From positions 1 through 52,081 of the forward strand of contig NZ_LJBR01000055.1 in the NCBI RefSeq assembly GCF_001282115.1: a DNA stretch of 52,081 nt, given 5' to 3'. Positions 48,965 through 52,081 of this stretch are shown here, piece after piece. Under the pieces are notes generated by a model. The model was not told where the DNA came from. It did not search any database and was given only the letters and a program-made list of their open reading frames with translations. This DNA comes from Streptomyces sp. NRRL B-24085 (GTDB lineage Bacteria; Actinomycetota; Actinomycetes; Streptomycetales; Streptomycetaceae). Position numbers and translations under genes: made by a program. Each line of letters opens with the position of its first letter. Position 1 is the stretch's first letter.

Positions 48965-49797
48965 CAGCTCTTCACCGCCCCGGTCAACATGCCTCCCGTG
49001 ATACGGCGTTGGATGATCGCGAAGACGACCAGCGAGGGCAGCGTGGCGAGGAAGGCGGCCGCCGCGAGAGGTCCGAGGTCGGCGACGCCCTCCGCGCCGA
49101 TGAAGTGGGTGAGCACGACCGGCAGGGTCTGCTTGTCCGCCGTCTTCAGCAGCACCAGCGCGAAGAAGAACTCGTTCCACGCCGTGATGAACGCGAACAG
49201 GGCCGTCGCCACGATCCCCGGCGCGAGCAGCGGCGCCGTCACCGACACCAGGGTCCGCAGGCGCCCGGCCCCGTCGACGGCGGCCGCCTCCTCCAGCTCG
49301 GTCGGCACGGCACGGACGTATCCGACGAGCATCCACAACGCGAACGGCAGCGCCCACACGACGTACACCAGCACCAGCCCCGCGAGGGAGTTGATCAGCC
49401 GCAGGTTCTTCAGCACCAGGAACAGCGGGATGATCACCAGCACGAGCGGGAACGCCTGGCTGACCACCACCCAGCCGGTGGCCGCCTTCGCGAGCCGGGT
49501 GCGGTGGCGGGCCGTGACGTAGGCGAGCGGGGTCGCGATCAGTACGGCGATCACCGCGGCGGCGAGCGCGGCCAGCAGGGAGTTCCCGGCGGCGCGCAGC
49601 AGGGGCTGTTCGTCGAAGGCCTGGCGGAAGTTGTCGAGGGTGGGGTCCCGGGGGATCCAGGTGGGGTGCAGACTGCCCAGTTGCCGGGGGGACTTGAAGG
49701 CGGTGGAGACGAGCCAGAGGAACGGGAAGGCGAGGAAGACGAGATAGGCGAGGAGGGCTGCGTACTGGCCGACCCGGCCGGCGGTGCTGGTCCTCAT
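48964..49797 (-). CDS. Sugar ABC transporter permease (MalG/UgpE type)
   Basis: A 277-aa permease with six spans and the EAA motif region ELEEAAAVDGAGRLRTLVSVTAPLLAPGI. The segment ATALFAFITAWNEFFFAL is typical of the MalG side. It overlaps the preceding permease gene by 4 bp (ATGA) and the binding-protein gene by one base. Confidence 0.92.
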   Translation of the reverse strand: MRTSTAGRVGQYAALLAYLVFLAFPFLWLVSTAFKSPRQLGSLHPTWIPRDPTLDNFRQAFDEQPLLRAAGNSLLAALAAAVIAVLIATPLAYVTARHRTRLAKAATGWVVVSQAFPLVLVIIPLFLVLKNLRLINSLAGLVLVYVVWALPFALWMLVGYVRAVPTELEEAAAVDGAGRLRTLVSVTAPLLAPGIVATALFAFITAWNEFFFALVLLKTADKQTLPVVLTHFIGAEGVADLGPLAAAAFLATLPSLVVFAIIQRRITGGMLTGAVKS

Positions 49798-50729
49798 GCC
49801 CGGTCACCTCCCTTGAGCCGGCCGACGAGGAAGAGGGCGAGGAGGACGGAGATGACGGCGACCATCACACAGCCCATCGCGGCCGCGTACCCGAACTGGC
49901 CGTAGCGGAAGGCCTCTTCGTAGGCGAAGAGCATGGGCAGACGGGTGCGGCCGCCGGGCCCGCCGCTGGTCAGCACGTACACCAGGGCGAAGGAGTTGAA
50001 GTTCCAGATGAAGTTGAGCGCGGTGATCGCGAGCGCCACCGGCCGGAGGGCGGGCCAGGTGACCGTGCGGAATCTGCGCCAGGCGCCCGCGCCGTCCATC
50101 GCGGCCGCCTCGTGGAGTTCGCGCGGGGTGTTCTGGAGACCGGCGAGCAGGGTGACCGTGGTCTGCGGCATCCCGGCCCAGACGCCGACGACGATCACGG
50201 CGGGCAGGGCGGTGGACAGACCGCTGAGCCAGTCCCGGCCGTCGCCGAGGCCGAGGGTGCGCAGGGTCTCGTTGAGGACACCGGCGTCCGGGTTGTAGAC
50301 GAGCCGCCACATGACGCCGACGACGACCTCGGGCATGGCCCACGGGATGATCGCAAGGGCGCGGGCGAGCCAGCGCAGCCTGAGGTCCTGGTTCAGCAGC
50401 AGGGCGAGGCCGAGCGCCAGCAGGAACTGCGGCACGGTCACGCCGACCGCCCACACCAGGCCGATCCGGAACGACTCCCAGAACAGGGTGTCGTGCAGCA
50501 GGTCCTGGAAGTTGAGGCCGCCGATCCACTGCGTGGCCCGGGTGCGGCCCGACTGGGCGTCTGTGAAGGCGAGCAGGATCCCGTACATCAGGGGCCCCAC
50601 GCTCAGCACCAGGATCGGGATCAGCGCGGGCAGCACCAGGAACCAGACCCCGCGGCCGGAAGGACGCCGGTCCCCCTCGGCGCCGGGTGCGCCCCGCGCC
50701 GACCGCTCCGTCGCGGTCACCAAGGTCAC
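49794..50729 (-). CDS. Sugar ABC transporter permease (MalF/UgpA type)
   Basis: A 311-aa permease with six spans. The EAA region reads ELHEAAAMDGAGAWRRFRTVTWPALRPVAL, and FIWNFNSFALVYVLTSGGPGG is the MalF-type signature. The first 28 residues are hydrophilic. It is the first gene of the importer operon, with a GTG start at 50729. The 214-bp gap to the divergent APH-like gene presumably holds the promoters; I could not place them. Confidence 0.92.
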   Translation of the reverse strand: MTLVTATERSARGAPGAEGDRRPSGRGVWFLVLPALIPILVLSVGPLMYGILLAFTDAQSGRTRATQWIGGLNFQDLLHDTLFWESFRIGLVWAVGVTVPQFLLALGLALLLNQDLRLRWLARALAIIPWAMPEVVVGVMWRLVYNPDAGVLNETLRTLGLGDGRDWLSGLSTALPAVIVVGVWAGMPQTTVTLLAGLQNTPRELHEAAAMDGAGAWRRFRTVTWPALRPVALAITALNFIWNFNSFALVYVLTSGGPGGRTRLPMLFAYEEAFRYGQFGYAAAMGCVMVAVISVLLALFLVGRLKGGDRA

Positions 50730-50943
50730 GTCATCGACTCCTTCAGGCGGCTCGTGACGATCCGGCCCTCCTGGCCTGGGCCTCCGTCATGGTCGTGAAG
50801 GGGGTATGCGCCGTCAAGGCAGCGTGCGCACGGGCCCACCTGTGGGAATGCGAGACTGGCCGGGCGATGGCGCGAAGTCGACGCCGTTCGCGGTGGCACT
50901 GCACGGGCATGCGGGACAGGTCAGGACCGGGAGGACGGGACGG

Positions 50944-51798
50944 ATGGACGAGGCACGGGCGCGGGACGTACTGGCCGCGGCGGGACTGCGGGCGGGGTCG
51001 GCCGAGCTGCTCGCCCTCGGCGAGAACGCCGTCTTCGCCGCCGGTGACCTGGTCGTCAAGGTGGGCCGCGACGCCGAGCTCCTCGACCGGGCGCGCCGGG
51101 AACTGGACATCGCGGTGTGGCTGGAGGAGGCGGGGGTGCCGGCGGTGCGGGCGGCCGAGCCGAAGGCGCGGTCGGTCGAGGGTCATCCGGTGACGCTCTG
51201 GCACCGGCTTCCCGACGCCGTACGGCCCGCCGAGGCGCGGGATCTGGCCGAACTGCTGCGGGTGGTGCACGCGCTGCCCTCGCCGTCCTTCGCGCTGCCG
51301 CCCCGGGAGCTGCTGGGCGGTGTGGAGCGGTGGCTGCGGCTCGCGGGCGGGGCGGTCGACCCCGCCGACGCGGCCTATCTGCGTGAGCGGCGGGACGGCT
51401 TCGCGGCGGCCGCGGCCGCGCTGACGCCCCACCTGGAGCCCGGGCCGATCCACGGGGACGCGCTGCCCCGCAATGTGCACGTGGGGCCGGACGGGCCGGT
51501 CCTCGTCGACCTGGAGACGTTCTCCTCCGATCTGCGGGAGCACGACCTGGTGGTGATGGCTCTGTCCCGGGACCGGTACGGGATGCCCGCGGCGGCCTAC
51601 GACTCGTTCACCTCGGCCTATGGATGGGACGTGCGGGAGTGGGAGGGATGCGCGGTGCTGCGGGGGGCCCGGGAGACGGCCAGCTGCGCGTGGGTCGCGC
51701 AGCACGCGCCGACCAACCCGAAGGCCCTGGCCGAGTTCGAGCGGCGGGTCGCCTCGCTGCGGGACGGCGACGAGACGGTGCGCTGGTACCCGTTCTGA
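50944..51798 (+). CDS. Aminoglycoside phosphotransferase (APH)-family kinase
   Basis: A 284-aa APH/choline-kinase-like protein. The nucleotide-binding lobe has LALGENAVFAAGDLVVKVGRD. The catalytic loop is GPIHGDALPRNVHV (HGDxxxxN). The metal site is VLVDLETFSSDLREHDLV. The substrate could be an antibiotic or a host metabolite; general APH-like genes in Streptomyces are rarely resistance genes. The ATG was chosen for its GGGAGGA site and for the first domain residues. Confidence 0.82.
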   Translation: MDEARARDVLAAAGLRAGSAELLALGENAVFAAGDLVVKVGRDAELLDRARRELDIAVWLEEAGVPAVRAAEPKARSVEGHPVTLWHRLPDAVRPAEARDLAELLRVVHALPSPSFALPPRELLGGVERWLRLAGGAVDPADAAYLRERRDGFAAAAAALTPHLEPGPIHGDALPRNVHVGPDGPVLVDLETFSSDLREHDLVVMALSRDRYGMPAAAYDSFTSAYGWDVREWEGCAVLRGARETASCAWVAQHAPTNPKALAEFERRVASLRDGDETVRWYPF

Positions 51799-51881
51799 CC
51801 GAAGGACGGTTGCAGAGGCCGCGGTGACTGGTCGCGCCCACGCGGCGGAACCGCACATCGGTGCAGTCCTGCTCCCCCGGG

Positions 51882-52081
51882 TCAGTCGTCCGCGCCCTGA
51901 ATGACCTGTGCCGCGGACCTCAGTTCCGTCAGAACCGTGCGCACCGCCCTCCTCGCCGTCCGCTCCGGCCGGTACAGGGCGTCGATGTGGCGTCTCGCCC
52001 TTACCCCGCTCAAGGGCCTCAGGACCAGCGCCGGGTGGCGGCGCATCGTCCAGCGGGGCATCAGCGCCAGGCCGCCGCCCG
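51882..52081 (-). CDS. LysR-family regulator, C-terminal end (cut by window edge)
   Basis: The last 65 residues of a LysR-type effector domain, read on the minus strand into the window. GGGLALMPRWTMRRHPALVL, then PLSGVRARRHIDALYRPE, and the end QVIQGADD with a TGA at 51882-51884. The GGGLALMPRW stretch matches the G-(V/L)-A-L-(L/M)-P motif of LysR effector domains. The DNA-binding half lies outside. Confidence 0.8.
   Translation of the reverse strand, partial: GGGLALMPRWTMRRHPALVLRPLSGVRARRHIDALYRPERTARRAVRTVLTELRSAAQVIQGADD

Noticed and set aside
47687..49807. Single 706-aa protein covering binding protein and permease region
   Set aside because: Only the last 425 residues are a real binding protein with its own signal peptide. 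The upstream part is an out-of-frame reading of the permease gene.
1..52081. CRISPR arrays, rRNA genes, insertion sequences, prophage genes
   Set aside because: None seen: there are no regularly spaced repeat-spacer series, no rRNA sequence and no transposase or phage-structural frames.

Overview
The window is high-GC actinobacterial DNA, almost certainly from a Streptomyces. The support is codon bias, frequent GTG/TTG starts, leaderless TANNNT promoters, a typical Streptomyces extragenic palindrome near 2.5 kb, rare TTA codons confined to accessory genes, and a SARP regulator. Everything here was read by eye; no database search was run.

Layout. 0-9.7 kb: housekeeping and transport genes (DedA protein, gamma-carbonic anhydrase, hexapeptide acyltransferase, EamA permease with an XRE-cupin regulator, YbaK protein, CDF metal exporter with an ArsR regulator, pobA, APC permease, CoA-binding protein). 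9.7-13.6 kb: a stress-type block (PPK2 kinase, two decayed universal-stress-protein genes, a cyclic-nucleotide-binding-fold protein, a CBS-BON protein and a DevR/DosR-like response regulator). 14.0-16.0 kb: a CysRS-like protein, a SixA phosphatase and a YigZ/IMPACT protein.

16.0-35.4 kb is a specialised-metabolite cluster. Its gene families match those of the azoxy antibiotic valanimycin: an acyl-CoA-dehydrogenase-like flavin N-hydroxylase with its flavin reductase, a DUF2156 aminoacyl-tRNA transferase, a small membrane protein (hydrazine-synthase type), a ferritin-like diiron enzyme (azoxy-synthase type), and an overlapping pair of a diacylglycerol-kinase-like kinase and an MmgE/PrpD protein. 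Instead of an amino-acid decarboxylase it carries KAS III, ACP, KAS II, an aldehyde-dehydrogenase-fold enzyme and a class III aminotransferase. That suggests a fatty-chain amine precursor, as in alkyl-azoxy compounds. Export (MFS), glycosyl transfer (GT1) and two TTA-containing regulators complete it.

The cluster is bordered by two class II tRNA(Ser)-like genes at 16.02 and 33.87 kb. They keep the acceptor stem, G73, long variable arm and T arm but have abnormal anticodon loops. Both of these genes, the ten-gene operon, the kinase-PrpD pair and the sulfate-assimilation operon that follows share one SARP-type promoter design: heptamers near NGTCAGC at 11-bp steps, then 9 bp, then the -10 box. 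I propose that the tRNA-like genes are dedicated seryl donors for the pathway.

35.4-41.9 kb: cysH-cysD-cysN, a sulfonate/taurine-type ABC transporter and a sirohydrochlorin chelatase. 41.9-52.1 kb: PanE-like reductase, SnoaL-like protein, DUF1697 protein, MMPL transporter, macrolide-type glycosyltransferase, sugar ABC importer, APH-like kinase, and the end of a LysR regulator cut by the window edge.
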